DNA from: Candidatus Villigracilis propinquus
GTDB taxonomy: Bacteria > Chloroflexota > Anaerolineae > Anaerolineales > Villigracilaceae
NCBI GenBank assembly: GCA_016714565.1
Contig: JADKDM010000026.1
Coordinates: 1 to 64,000, forward strand
Reading direction: 5' to 3'
DNA length: 64,000 nucleotides
The translations under genes were made by a program, and so were the position numbers. How positions within the stretch are numbered: the first letter of the stretch is position 1; the number at the start of each line of letters is the position of its first letter. A model generated the notes under the pieces. It had not been told where the DNA came from, ran no database searches, and saw only the letters and a program-made list of their open reading frames with translations. Shown in pieces: positions 45,001-52,751 of the stretch.

Positions 45001-45746
45001 GTGTGGTGGCGATCTTCAATGTAGCCTATACACGCCCCAACGCTCTCAATGATGATTCCATCCGTCTGTTCACCGCGCTGGCGAACCGCGCATCCCTTGC
45101 CATTGCAAATATGGAATTGTTCGAGCAGACCAAAGACCTGGCTGTGATGGAGGAACGAAACCGCCTCGCCCGGGACCTGCATGACAGCGCCAAACAAAAG
45201 GCATTTGCTGCGCTGGCGCAGTTGGGCACGGCCAACGGCATCATCCGCACCAGGCCAGAAGAGGTCATCCCCCACTTAACTGAGGCGGAAACGCTCGTAT
45301 ACGAAGTGATTCAGGAACTGACCTTCCTCATCCAGGAAATTTACCCGATTGCCCTGCAGGAAAAAGGGCTGCCGACCACGCTTCGGGAATATGTCTTCGA
45401 GTGGGAAAATCGCAACGACGCACTGATCAACCTCACGGTCCAGAATGAGCGCGCCCTTCCGTTGGATGTGGAACAGGCGGTGTATCGCTTTATTCAGGAG
45501 GCGCTTGCCAATGTTTCACGTCACAGCAAGGCAAAGCGGGTGGACATTTCACTGGTTTATAATCCTGAGTCTCTGCAAGTTATTATCGCGGATGACGGGC
45601 ACGGGTTCGACATGAACCAAAAAGCAAAGGGCATGGGATTCCGCTCCATGCGCGACCGCATTAGCAGTATTCGCGGAACCGTTCAAATTCAGAGCGCGCC
45701 CGGGCAGGGAACCCGCCTGATCGCGCAGTTGCCCATTAAAGGTTAA
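42033..45746 (+). CDS. Propeller-type sensor histidine kinase (Reg_prop, Y_Y_Y, GAF, HisKA_3)
   Basis: 1237 residues. The N-terminus is a lipoprotein-like signal (FSIFGILLLSACVSS; lipobox LSAC). Then come about 13-14 Reg_prop propeller repeats (MGFLWIGTEDGLNRYDG, GYIWIGTHQGGLNRFDP and so on, each about 45-50 residues) up to about residue 720, a Y_Y_Y Ig-like domain (about 735-810), a membrane helix (about 818-838), a coiled coil, a GAF domain (about 875-1027), a HisKA_3 domain with the phospho-His at about 1050 (RLARDLHDSAKQ), and HATPase_c (EALANVSRHS, ADDGHGFD, GMGFRSMRDRI). It probably senses an extracellular polymer and phosphorylates the NarL-type regulator encoded 115 bases downstream. 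The leader is leaderless-like. Confidence 0.95.
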   Translation: MKYRSAKLFSIFGILLLSACVSSSMPSAAPEPQNAAIVIKETDPSESPNFNRSIRFEHISLEEGLSQSVINVIFQDSMGFLWIGTEDGLNRYDGYSFKVYKPEADLENSLSNRWITSIVEDEDGYIWIGTHQGGLNRFDPRSGQFTVYKHDATDKNSLSNNRINTLYIGKNNTLWVGTDSDLDRFDRTSETFVHFLSDEDGLKNPITALLQDSTGLLWIGIRDNGLYQLDESTNSIKAFTTGENTNSLSNNNITSIAEDAEKNLWIATQSGLNRFKPTTQSFARYNNRPDNPESLSSDAVNQLYVDHNGVLWIATNDGLNIFNSQLNQFIHYRHEPENPGSVSNNLILSIMEDRGKVMWIGTNGGGLNKYNRKQDEFAYYRGDLSNPNGLSGNLISALFVEPNSTVWIGTLDSGLNRFSPATGDFKQYHNDPQDPASLSSDQIFSILVDRHGTLWVGTSNALNLFDPNTGTSRRFEPLKDSSGLSGTPIYTMYEDRKGNIWLGTSNGLDRFNPADETFARYKHDALDPNSLSDSPVVAIKEDLQGDLWVGTMDGGLDRLEYSTGNFIHYHNRRGDPKSLGNDSILSIYESNNGTMWIGTAGGGLSRYDLKTDSFTTFTENDGLPNNVINGILEDNENNLWISTNYGLSRFNPFTNEFRNYTVSDGLQSNEFNSNAHAITPYGDMYFGGINGINFFDPLAISTDTYVPPIVLTSLTQNGGPITTETQVEALDEFTLQWPANSFEFEFAALSYSQPNKNQYAYKLENFDDSWNNIGTKHNSLYTNLPGGTYTLKLRGSNSDGIWNEAGRSITLTVIPPMWETWWFRGLSVLAFGTMLAAGYRWRVKSIESRNRQLENIVQKRTSDLEKRTRDIEALYEADERIIRNVTLNQVFQTLVDVSVSVLKADRSVVFVWNEEQKKILPRVSRGFQPKTLYALNFHEGEGRVGLAMTTGEPIIISDLKLSALRGDIQTVIRDEGIQSYAHFPIVVDGRVVAIFNVAYTRPNALNDDSIRLFTALANRASLAIANMELFEQTKDLAVMEERNRLARDLHDSAKQKAFAALAQLGTANGIIRTRPEEVIPHLTEAETLVYEVIQELTFLIQEIYPIALQEKGLPTTLREYVFEWENRNDALINLTVQNERALPLDVEQAVYRFIQEALANVSRHSKAKRVDISLVYNPESLQVIIADDGHGFDMNQKAKGMGFRSMRDRISSIRGTVQIQSAPGQGTRLIAQLPIKG

Positions 45747-45861
45747 TTGATCAGTCGAAAGATTTTAGAATTGACTTTGCTCAGTCTTCGGCTATTCGTG
45801 GGCTTAGACCCCGAAAGAACAGGAAGAGCAGCAGATAAAAGGCTAACGCAGGAGAATAATT

Positions 45862-46533
45862 ATGAAACATAATCGTACAAGTATTTTGATCGCAGACGAT
45901 CACGAAGTGGTACGGAATGGCATTCGCTCGTATCTGGAGACGATCCCCGATTTTCAAGTGGTGGGCGAGTCTGCGTCGGGTGAAGAGACCCTGGCCCTGG
46001 TTTCTGAACTGATTCCTGATATTGTCCTGTTGGATTTGATCATGCCGGGCATGGATGGCATTGAAACCACGCGGCGGGTCAAGCAGGTCAGTCCGCGATC
46101 CCAGGTAGTGGTGCTGACTTCCTATCACGAAGACGTGCATATCTTTCCCGCTCTCAAGGCAGGTGCAATCTCCTACATCCTCAAGGATATGAAAATGGAA
46201 AAACTGGTGGAGGTTTTGCACCGCGCAGTGCAGGGAGAGGTGACGCTGCATCCGCGGGTGGCTTCGCGCGTTTTGCAAAATATCCGCGGCGAAAACAGCG
46301 GTGAACAACCCTTGTTCACAGAACTGACCGACCGTGAAACGGATGTATTGAAGCTCATCGCCGCCGGATTGACGAACAGCCAGATCGCCGAGAAACTTGT
46401 CATCAGCGAGAATACGGTGAAAGGGCATGTCAGCAATATCCTGAGCAAACTGCATCTTGCAGACCGTACTCAAGTAGCGGTCTACGCCTGGCAGCAGGGC
46501 ATTGTCAACAGGAACAGCACATCAAAAGATTAA
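45862..46533 (+). CDS. NarL/FixJ-type response regulator
   Basis: 223 residues from the ATG after CAGGAGAATAATT. The receiver spans 1-125 with DD in LIADDHEVVRNG, phospho-Asp in VLLDLIMPGMDG, T in VVLTSYHED and K in YILKDMKM. The LuxR-type helix-turn-helix is at 155-215 (LTDRETDVLKLIAAGLTNSQ, then AEKLVISENTVKGHVSNILS). It follows the HisKA_3 kinase, which is the usual partner of this class, so the two form a cognate pair. Targets are unknown. It ends in a strong bidirectional terminator. Confidence 0.97.
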   Translation: MKHNRTSILIADDHEVVRNGIRSYLETIPDFQVVGESASGEETLALVSELIPDIVLLDLIMPGMDGIETTRRVKQVSPRSQVVVLTSYHEDVHIFPALKAGAISYILKDMKMEKLVEVLHRAVQGEVTLHPRVASRVLQNIRGENSGEQPLFTELTDRETDVLKLIAAGLTNSQIAEKLVISENTVKGHVSNILSKLHLADRTQVAVYAWQQGIVNRNSTSKD

Positions 46534-46620
46534 GCGGGCTTGAACTTATACCGCACACGGTCATAAGTTACGCTTTTTTTAGAAGGTGGAAAGCGCAATT
46601 TGTGACTGTGAGTATTATAG

Positions 46621-46663
46621 AAGCAAAAAGGACACTGCCGTAATGACAGTGTCCTTTTTGCTT
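46621..46663. terminator. Bidirectional terminator
   Basis: AAGCAAAAAGGACACTG / CAGTGTCCTTTTTGCTT perfect 17-bp stem with a 9-base loop. It lies between convergent genes and carries A/T tracts on both sides. Confidence 0.95.
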
Positions 46664-46678
46664 CTAACGATAAACCTT

Positions 46679-47428
46679 TTACTTGCCCATCTCTGCTAGG
46701 GCGGCTTCGATCTGCTGCTGGAAGACGTCAATGGTTTGCGCGCCTTCGATCAGGACGCTCTTTTCCTCTCCGTTGACGGTGTAGGTCATAATGAACGAGG
46801 GGGTGGCCTGAATACCGGCAGTAATGCCGTTCTTCATATCTTCCGTCACCAGGTCGTTATATTTGCTGGAGTCAAAACAATCGTTGAATTCACTCATGTT
46901 CAATTCGAGCTTTTCGGCAAATGCAACCAGGCGGCGGTCTGTATATGCGCCTACATTTTCGCCAGTTTGATTTGCAAAAATAATATCGTGCATTTCCCAG
47001 AACTTACCCTGGTCGCCTGCGCAATAGGCAGCTTCAGCAGCCTGGCCGGATTCCGCACCGATAAATGCGCCAAAGGAATGGTATTCAAAATATACGGTTC
47101 CATTGGCTACGTAATTTTGAATCAATGCTTCTTCGGTATTTTCAAAGAAGACCCGGCAGAACGGACATTGGAAGTCTGAATATTCCTCGATCTTGATCGG
47201 GGCGTTTGGGTCTCCCACAGCATTGAAATTGACGCTGGGGCGAGTATTTGCAGGCGCATCGGCGATTGCGCCCACCGGTTTGAAGTTTGGATAGATGATT
47301 AGAAACGCCACAAAAAGCGCACCAATGGTGATCAGCCCAATGCCTATCAGGCGTGACCTTTGCTCCTTGCGCCTTAATTGTTCCTTGCGGACCTGACGCT
47401 TGCTCATCTCTTTATCTTTGTTGATCAT
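46679..47428 (-). CDS. DsbA-family membrane-anchored thiol oxidoreductase
   Basis: 249 residues from the ATG after ACAGGAGTTAGT. The N-terminus is basic and is followed by a membrane anchor (about 28-48, LIGIGLITIGALFVAFLIIY). The thioredoxin-like domain faces outward and holds the active site CPFC (YSDFQCPFCRVFFE), an inserted helical domain, and the cis-Pro loop ATPSFIMTY. Two more Cys (AAYCAGD, NDCFDS) may form a structural disulfide. It fits the DsbA-like Thioredoxin_4 group involved in extracytoplasmic disulfide formation. A partner such as VKOR or DsbB is not seen in this window. Confidence 0.93.
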   Translation of the reverse strand: MINKDKEMSKRQVRKEQLRRKEQRSRLIGIGLITIGALFVAFLIIYPNFKPVGAIADAPANTRPSVNFNAVGDPNAPIKIEEYSDFQCPFCRVFFENTEEALIQNYVANGTVYFEYHSFGAFIGAESGQAAEAAYCAGDQGKFWEMHDIIFANQTGENVGAYTDRRLVAFAEKLELNMSEFNDCFDSSKYNDLVTEDMKNGITAGIQATPSFIMTYTVNGEEKSVLIEGAQTIDVFQQQIEAALAEMGK

Positions 47429-47513
47429 ACTAACTCCTGTGTGTAATGTGATTAAATATAAATTTTCCCATGCTGAAATGGTTTTGTCCAGTAATGGGTT
47501 AATGAGTTCTTAT

Positions 47514-48352
47514 TTATTCGCGCAAACGAGCGTCCATCCAGAGGGTCATGGCTTTGAAAACCTCGGCCTGCTCCGGTTCGTTGTGCAGTTCGTGGTAGGC
47601 GCCATCCCACAACATCAGGGTGCATTTATCCTTTAGCGGTGCGGCAAATTCCGTGCTGCTGGAGGGGAAGGCAATGGCATCCGCCTTGCCATGCAGGAGC
47701 AGCAAAGGCAGGGAGAATTCGCCCGCGTGCTCCAGAGTCCATTTGGTTACGCCAAGCATCACCTTGCCAAATCCGAGGGATATTTTGTCATGCACGAGCG
47801 GGTCGGCATTATAAGCATCCACGACCGCTTTGTTTCTTGAAATAGCGCTGGCATCCAATCCACTGGCGAGGGAGACGGTGGGCATCAACGCGCCAAGCAC
47901 CTTGGCGGCCATGATCTTTGCAGGCTGATTCTCAAGGGCGGTACGCAAGCCCGAACTGGTGGCAATGACGCCTTTCACATTCGGTTTGCGGAGCAGGCCA
48001 TAATGCAGCACCTGAATGCCGCCGAGGCTGTGACCATATAAAAAGAGCGGCAGGTTCGGGTAACGCAGGCGCGCCTGTTCGAACATCACATCGATATCCT
48101 GCATGAAATCTTCAATAGAGGAGATGTGTCCACGAGGGCCACCGGAACGTCCGTGCCCGCGCAGGTCATACGTGAAGAGGATAAAGCCTTCCTTGCCAAA
48201 TGCTTCAGCCACATGGGCATAGCGCGAGCTGTGCTCCCCAACCCATGCACAAGGCAAACCACGGCCTTTGGAACGACGACAGAAGGCTCCCAAACCTGGG
48301 CGAACATATCCAAACCGTCACGAGATTTCCAACTTAATTCCTGATGAGTCAT
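47514..48352 (-). CDS. Alpha/beta hydrolase (monoacylglycerol lipase-like), one frameshift
   Basis: About 279 residues. It starts at ATG after GGAGGTTGAT with MTHQELSWKSRDGLDMFAQV and continues to CLVHGLG. There the frame breaks at about 48245 (TTGGGGAGC, where one more G restores frame) and continues GEHSSRYAHVAEAF. Oxyanion motif HGLGEH, nucleophile elbow FLYGHSLGG, acid in GKADAIAF and catalytic His in YHELHNE are all present, so the enzyme is intact apart from the break, and a sequencing slip is likely. It hydrolyses lipid or glycerol esters. It is the last gene of the four-gene operon that begins at 50337. Confidence 0.85.
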
Positions 48353-48353
48353 A

Positions 48354-48959
48354 TCAACCTCCGATGGTGATCTTGAATTCACATTGATGAGCGCCCATTG
48401 CACGACAGGCGCGTTCTTCGATATCGTGTTCCTGGCCGTCCGCCCAATACAAACATTCGCGGATGAGGCCAAAGGTTACAAAGCAGACCGGGGCGTTGTC
48501 GGATTGATTCAAAGCGGTGGCAGATGCCTGGTCGACCAGCAGCAGGTCCAGGTCCTGGGTATGAACCGTGATGCTTCCATTCGCCGCACTGAGGATGCGC
48601 GCAAGCAATTCCAACGCGGGTTTGCGCCGCGCCGATTTTGGCAGTCCACGGATCAACGCCGCCTGGGCTTTGATCCCAAAGGAAGCGTCATTCAACAGGC
48701 CTTGCCAGAGCTTGGCCCCGATACGCATTAATATCCCGCGCGCGCCCCGTCCATAATAGGTACGGATGGCTGCCTGCAGGGTGGAATACGCCTGCGCTAT
48801 CCGCGCTTCATCCAATGCAATAAAATGCGAAGGATGCGCCCATTCCTTTGGAAGCCCAGCCTTGGAAAGAACCGCAGTAACAGTCTCATGGCCGATCTCT
48901 GTTGAGAGCATATCTACAAATTTCGTCATGATGGGCGAAGGAAAAGTTGGTTCGCTCAT
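48354..48959 (-). CDS. V4R-domain-like protein
   Basis: 201 residues. The C-terminal region (CFVTFGLIRECLYWADGQEH, then DIEERACRAMGAHQCEFKI) fits the V4R/4-vinyl-reductase small-molecule-binding domain: a conserved Glu, then Cys-x(n)-Gly-x-x-x-Cys. The N-terminal half is helical. V4R domains in sensors bind hydrocarbons or tetrapyrrole-like ligands. Its end is one base from the start of the lipase gene, and its start overlaps the GNAT stop by four bases, so it is strictly co-translated. The ligand is unknown. Confidence 0.7.
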   Translation of the reverse strand: MSEPTFPSPIMTKFVDMLSTEIGHETVTAVLSKAGLPKEWAHPSHFIALDEARIAQAYSTLQAAIRTYYGRGARGILMRIGAKLWQGLLNDASFGIKAQAALIRGLPKSARRKPALELLARILSAANGSITVHTQDLDLLLVDQASATALNQSDNAPVCFVTFGLIRECLYWADGQEHDIEERACRAMGAHQCEFKITIGG

Positions 48960-49819
48960 ACGACCCCCATTGGATGGACAAGTACGGGGAAATATTCGCC
49001 GGTGCGAGCGAACCCAACTTTTTGATAAAGGGAAAGGGAGGCATCGTTATCCGATTGTGTGTTGACGGACAGCCTGCCGATCTGGTTTACGCTCAAATAC
49101 TGTGTGAGGTCGTCCACCAATGCCCGTCCTATTCCCCTGCCTTGCGCTTCCGGCCGGACCCCGAGCCTGGCAAGGTGTGCCCCAAACGGATTCCCCGTAC
49201 TGATCTGATATCCAACCAGACCCAAATCATCTTCAGCAACACACGCATATAAGGCTTGCGAATACGCCCGCTGGAGCGACTCAAATGTATTGTGCCAAAA
49301 CCTGCCGAAGGCAGCCATGTCCAGCTTTGTCACTTCGGCCATATCTGTGCCGAGCATGGGACGGAGTTGAACTACGCGCCGCGGTTCAAGACGGACTGTT
49401 TCTTTGACATTCAATTGCAGTATGACGATATTTTGTTTTAGCTTGAACCCGCTGGAAAGCAGGATATTCTGGAACCACTGTTTCGTCACAATTGCCGTGA
49501 TCTGCGCCTGCGGATTCTCTGCCAGCATCTCTTCACAAGCCGCCTCCCAAAGAAAAGACCAAGCCTCCCTGCCAGATAGATTTTGATGAAAAGAAAAAAG
49601 CCTGATCCAGGCTACATCCTGCGGGTCTTCCGGACAGGCCAGGGCGGCGATGATCTGACCATATTCTTCCAGAACCCAGTAATTCCGCGAACCGAGCCAT
49701 TCCAGCGCAGACCGCCAATCCAAATGACGGTGTGTGTTGGCTTCAAAAAATACTAGATTTGCGATCTGGCTATGGTCTTCCGCAACCGCGCGGCGAACCT
49801 TCAGGTTGGTACTGATCAT
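48956..49819 (-). CDS. GNAT-family N-acetyltransferase
   Basis: 287 residues. The C-terminal half (about 150-285) is a clear GNAT domain, with the acetyl-CoA-binding motif LARLGVRPEAQGRGIGRALV then DDLTQYL and the motif B end NTQSDNDASLSLYQKVGF. The N-terminal half has a second, weaker GNAT-like fold (AEDHSQIANLVFFEANTHRH ... YWVLEEYGQIIAALACPED). Substrate unknown. It overlaps its neighbours by four bases on both sides. Confidence 0.9.
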   Translation of the reverse strand: MISTNLKVRRAVAEDHSQIANLVFFEANTHRHLDWRSALEWLGSRNYWVLEEYGQIIAALACPEDPQDVAWIRLFSFHQNLSGREAWSFLWEAACEEMLAENPQAQITAIVTKQWFQNILLSSGFKLKQNIVILQLNVKETVRLEPRRVVQLRPMLGTDMAEVTKLDMAAFGRFWHNTFESLQRAYSQALYACVAEDDLGLVGYQISTGNPFGAHLARLGVRPEAQGRGIGRALVDDLTQYLSVNQIGRLSVNTQSDNDASLSLYQKVGFARTGEYFPVLVHPMGVV

Positions 49820-50337
49820 TTGATTAAGCGAAGGAAGAATCTCAAAATACGCTCGAAAATCCCCGGGTTTTCTTTGGCTTCCAGCGAACCCATCATCTTA
49901 AATGCTGATTCTGTGACCCTGCCTGATTTCAACTTAAGCGCCGCAGCCGATTTCATCACCATGGCGCGCAGGTCACCTTCCCCCGCCTGACCAAATAATT
50001 CGGCAGAGCGCTCATATAATGCAATGGCTTCATCGGTACGGTGGAGGGCTTCCAGCGCGGCGGCGGTATTCCCAAGGGCCATTGCCTGGCGCTTAATATC
50101 CTTCGCCTCTTCAAAAATTTTCTCGGTACCCAAAACCGCTTCCAAAGATTCCTCTACCTTCCCCGCTTGCAGCAAGGCAACGCTCACGTTGTTCATCATC
50201 TCTGCGGCCGATGCACCCGAGCTTGCAAGGGTATAGCCTTCGGCAGCCTGACGAAATAATTCAGCGGCCTCGCCAAATTTTTTTTCCGCAAAAGCGCGTT
50301 TGCCTTGTGTTTCGAGCTGGGTTGGTTCAATTGTCAT
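49816..50337 (-). CDS. Small TPR-like protein (first gene of the overlapped operon)
   Basis: 173 residues. Helical repeats of TPR type: KRAFAEKKFGEAAELFRQAA, AEMMNNVSVALLQAGKVEES, AMALGNTAAALEALHRTDEA and IALYERSAELFGQAGEGDLR. There is no signal or membrane helix. The last residues (FERILRFFLRLIK) form an amphipathic basic helix that could touch the membrane. The ATG is preceded by TATTACGGTATTCTC without a strong ribosome site. It begins the TPR, GNAT, V4R, lipase operon. Confidence 0.85.
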   Translation of the reverse strand: MTIEPTQLETQGKRAFAEKKFGEAAELFRQAAEGYTLASSGASAAEMMNNVSVALLQAGKVEESLEAVLGTEKIFEEAKDIKRQAMALGNTAAALEALHRTDEAIALYERSAELFGQAGEGDLRAMVMKSAAALKLKSGRVTESAFKMMGSLEAKENPGIFERILRFFLRLIK

Positions 50338-50367
50338 GAGAATACCGTAATAGTCTATGATAAAAAT

Positions 50368-51042
50368 TTACAGGGTAATATCCAGCAGACCTTCGGCAAC
50401 GGAGCGTAATTTTTCCCTTGAGAGGTCGCTGAGTTTCATGGCCAGTTCGAGATATGGGCGGTTCACAGGCTGGCAGACAAAGTTTTGCATTTCGGCGGAT
50501 AGTTCAAGAAACTTTTGAAGAGCCCGCTGGCTATTCAACCACTGCCCCACCGGCCCGCTTTGATCGAAGAACGTATCCACCCGGCTGCCTATTACCAAAA
50601 GGATGCTCTCTAGTTCTGGTACGGTGATCGGGCGCTCACCCAGTTCATACGACTTAAGTTTGGATTGCGAAATTCCCGTTTCAGTTGAGATATGACGAAT
50701 GGACATATTCGCGTTCGTTCGTTCCTGGCGCAGTAATGCTCCGATCATGCGCTGGCGCAGCGCGATCAAACGCGTCATATCCACCGATTCCATCGCAGAA
50801 GACGCATCCGATTTCGTCTCGTTTCCCCAAAAATGCGAGATCGGCAGTTTTAGAAAATAAACGAGCGTCTCCAGTTCGGGCAAGGATGGAGCGCGGCGTC
50901 CTTCCTCATAAGCACGGAACAGGCCGGGCTTGATCCCAATCGCATCAGCACATTCCTTAATGCTGCGGCGTTCCGCCATGCGGGCATCCCGAATCAACAG
51001 GCCAAGTTTTTTCTCACGTATGGTGATCTGAGCGTTATTCAT
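50368..51042 (-). CDS. Tandem XRE helix-turn-helix regulator
   Basis: 224 residues with two helix-turn-helix domains of the Cro/CI type: 10-70 (LGLLIRDARMAERRSIKECA then DAIGIKPGLFRAYEEGRRAP, SLPELETL) and 90-150 (RMIGALLRQERTNANMSIRH then ISTETGISQSKLKSYELGER). The C-terminal part is helical. The ATG is preceded by ACGAGGAATT. Two DNA-binding domains in one chain suggest recognition of an asymmetric or doubled site. It lies between the overlapped operon and cpaF, all co-oriented, so it may control either. Confidence 0.85.
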   Translation of the reverse strand: MNNAQITIREKKLGLLIRDARMAERRSIKECADAIGIKPGLFRAYEEGRRAPSLPELETLVYFLKLPISHFWGNETKSDASSAMESVDMTRLIALRQRMIGALLRQERTNANMSIRHISTETGISQSKLKSYELGERPITVPELESILLVIGSRVDTFFDQSGPVGQWLNSQRALQKFLELSAEMQNFVCQPVNRPYLELAMKLSDLSREKLRSVAEGLLDITL

Positions 51043-51084
51043 AATTCCTCGTCAAATAAGATGTCTAGATTATAGCAGAGTGTA

Positions 51085-52407
51085 TCAACGGCGCGAGTTC
51101 GGATTGGAAGAAGCCTTCGGTGGGGCAAAGACATCCGCGCTGAGTTTGAAACCAGCCGCTTCAAGCCGCGGCGTAAAGTTGGGCCGAATTCCCGTTGCAT
51201 TTACCTCGCCTAAAACTTTTCCATCAGTAGTCACACCCGTTTGATTAAATTTGAAGATGTCGGTCAAAACAATAATTTCACCTTCCATGCCTGCAACTTC
51301 TGTAACAGCAGTTACTTTACGCTGGCCATCCTTCAAACGAGTCTGTTGAACGATCAAATCCACCGCGGAGGAGATTTGCTGGCGAACCACCTTAAGAGGC
51401 AGGTCCATCCCCGCCATCAGCACCAATGTCTCAATGCGGGAAATGGCATCCCGCGGTTGATTGGCGTGGACGGTTGTTAATGAACCATCGTGGCCTGTAT
51501 TCATAGCTTGCAGCATGTCCAGCGCTTCCCCACCGCGCACCTCCCCGACGACAATGCGATCCGGCCGCATACGAAGTGAATTCTTCACAAGCTCGCGGAT
51601 CGTAACTGCGTGTTGACCATCCGCATTCGCAGGCTTGGTTTCCATCCGCATCACATGGTCCTGTTGAAGCTGTAACTCAGCCGCGTCCTCAATGGTAATA
51701 ATGCGCTCATTCTCCGGAATATAACCGGACATGACATTTAACAAGGTTGTCTTGCCCGAACCCGTTCCACCGGAAATGACGATATTAAAACGGGCTCTCA
51801 CGCAAGCCTGTAAAAAGTCTGCCATTTGACGGGTCAGTGAACCGAAATTGATCAGGTCCTCCGCCTGCAGCTTATCCTTGCGAAACTTGCGGATCGTAAT
51901 GGAGGGACCATCAATGGCAACGGGGCGCACCACAGCATTAACGCGCGATCCATCCGGCAGGCGCGCATCCACCGTCGGAGAGTCAAAGTCCACGCGGCGC
52001 CCGAGCGGTAGAATAATGCGGTCGATCACACGGACGACATGGTCGTCATCGTCAAAGGTAACAGTGGATTTGGTAAGCTTCCCATTTTTTTCAACAAAAA
52101 TTTTCTTTGGGCCATTCACCATGATCTCCGAAATATCGGGATCATCCAACAGACTTTGAATCGGTCCATACCCAAGCAAATCGTTCAGAACCTGGTCAAA
52201 TATCTGTGCTCGCATGTCTTCCGGCAGCTTCAGCTTTGTTTGTTCAAAAATAGCGCCAATATTTTTTCGGACAAAAGCATTACGGTCCCCGGCCGGTACC
52301 CCTTCCATTTCAAGGGCACGCAGCAAATTATCCGCAAGAAATTTCTTGAGGCGAGTGAGATCCTGGTGCGTAAAGCTTCTCGGTGCAGAGGGATTGAGGG
52401 ATGTCAT
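51085..52407 (-). CDS. cpaF: CpaF/TadA-family secretion ATPase
   Basis: 440 residues of the type II/IV secretion (GspE/VirB11-like) ATPase family, Tad branch. The N-terminal helical domain is about 1-95. LLGYGPIQSLLDDPDISEIM then VNGPKKIFVEKNG is the CpaF hallmark. Walker A is ISGGTGSGKTTLLNV, the Asp box is ERIITIEDAAELQ, Walker B is RPDRIVVGEVRGGEALDMLQ, and the His box is GSLTTVHANQPRDAI. It powers assembly of Flp/Tad pili or a related machine. No TadB/TadC platform or pilin genes are in the window. It overlaps the 99-residue gene before it by four bases. Confidence 0.95.
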   Translation of the reverse strand: MTSLNPSAPRSFTHQDLTRLKKFLADNLLRALEMEGVPAGDRNAFVRKNIGAIFEQTKLKLPEDMRAQIFDQVLNDLLGYGPIQSLLDDPDISEIMVNGPKKIFVEKNGKLTKSTVTFDDDDHVVRVIDRIILPLGRRVDFDSPTVDARLPDGSRVNAVVRPVAIDGPSITIRKFRKDKLQAEDLINFGSLTRQMADFLQACVRARFNIVISGGTGSGKTTLLNVMSGYIPENERIITIEDAAELQLQQDHVMRMETKPANADGQHAVTIRELVKNSLRMRPDRIVVGEVRGGEALDMLQAMNTGHDGSLTTVHANQPRDAISRIETLVLMAGMDLPLKVVRQQISSAVDLIVQQTRLKDGQRKVTAVTEVAGMEGEIIVLTDIFKFNQTGVTTDGKVLGEVNATGIRPNFTPRLEAAGFKLSADVFAPPKASSNPNSRR

Positions 52408-52703
52408 TCGTGCAATGCCTCACGTCCTTCATCTTCAGAGGGCATGACCCAAACGATCTGAGAACGGTTTATCGCCATAAACGGGGCAGTGAACAGAACC
52501 ACATCCCCCGCGCCCAGAATGGAAACATTCGTAACAGCAAGAAATGATTCATCACGTTCCAACTCATTCTTAAAGCGCTCTCCCTGCCTCACATGGATGA
52601 AACCACGCATTAAGTGGGTTGCGGTTTGGATCAGGCAGGAAACAGGCAGTTTGGTAATAACATCGGTGTAGAACTTACCCTTCTCATCATATTCAATTGT
52701 CAT
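52404..52703 (-). CDS. Small beta-rich protein in the CpaF/CpaE cluster
   Basis: 99 residues. No signal or membrane helix. A central motif (LMRGFIHVRQGERFKNELER ... FLAVTNVSI ... FMAINRSQIVWVMP) resembles small proteins of the DUF6812 kind, though this is a tentative recall. Start ATG after TGGAGAATTTC. It sits between cpaE and cpaF and overlaps cpaF, so it probably belongs to the same machine. Function unknown. Confidence 0.7.
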   Translation of the reverse strand: MTIEYDEKGKFYTDVITKLPVSCLIQTATHLMRGFIHVRQGERFKNELERDESFLAVTNVSILGAGDVVLFTAPFMAINRSQIVWVMPSEDEGREALHE

Positions 52704-52751
52704 AGAAATTCTCCATTGTGGGGTCGGAAAAAATATTTTCTGCAGATATAT

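Noticed and set aside
45508..45525. TGTTTCACGT-like half of a parS site
   Set aside because: The second half does not match, and the bases code for conserved residues of the kinase ATPase domain.
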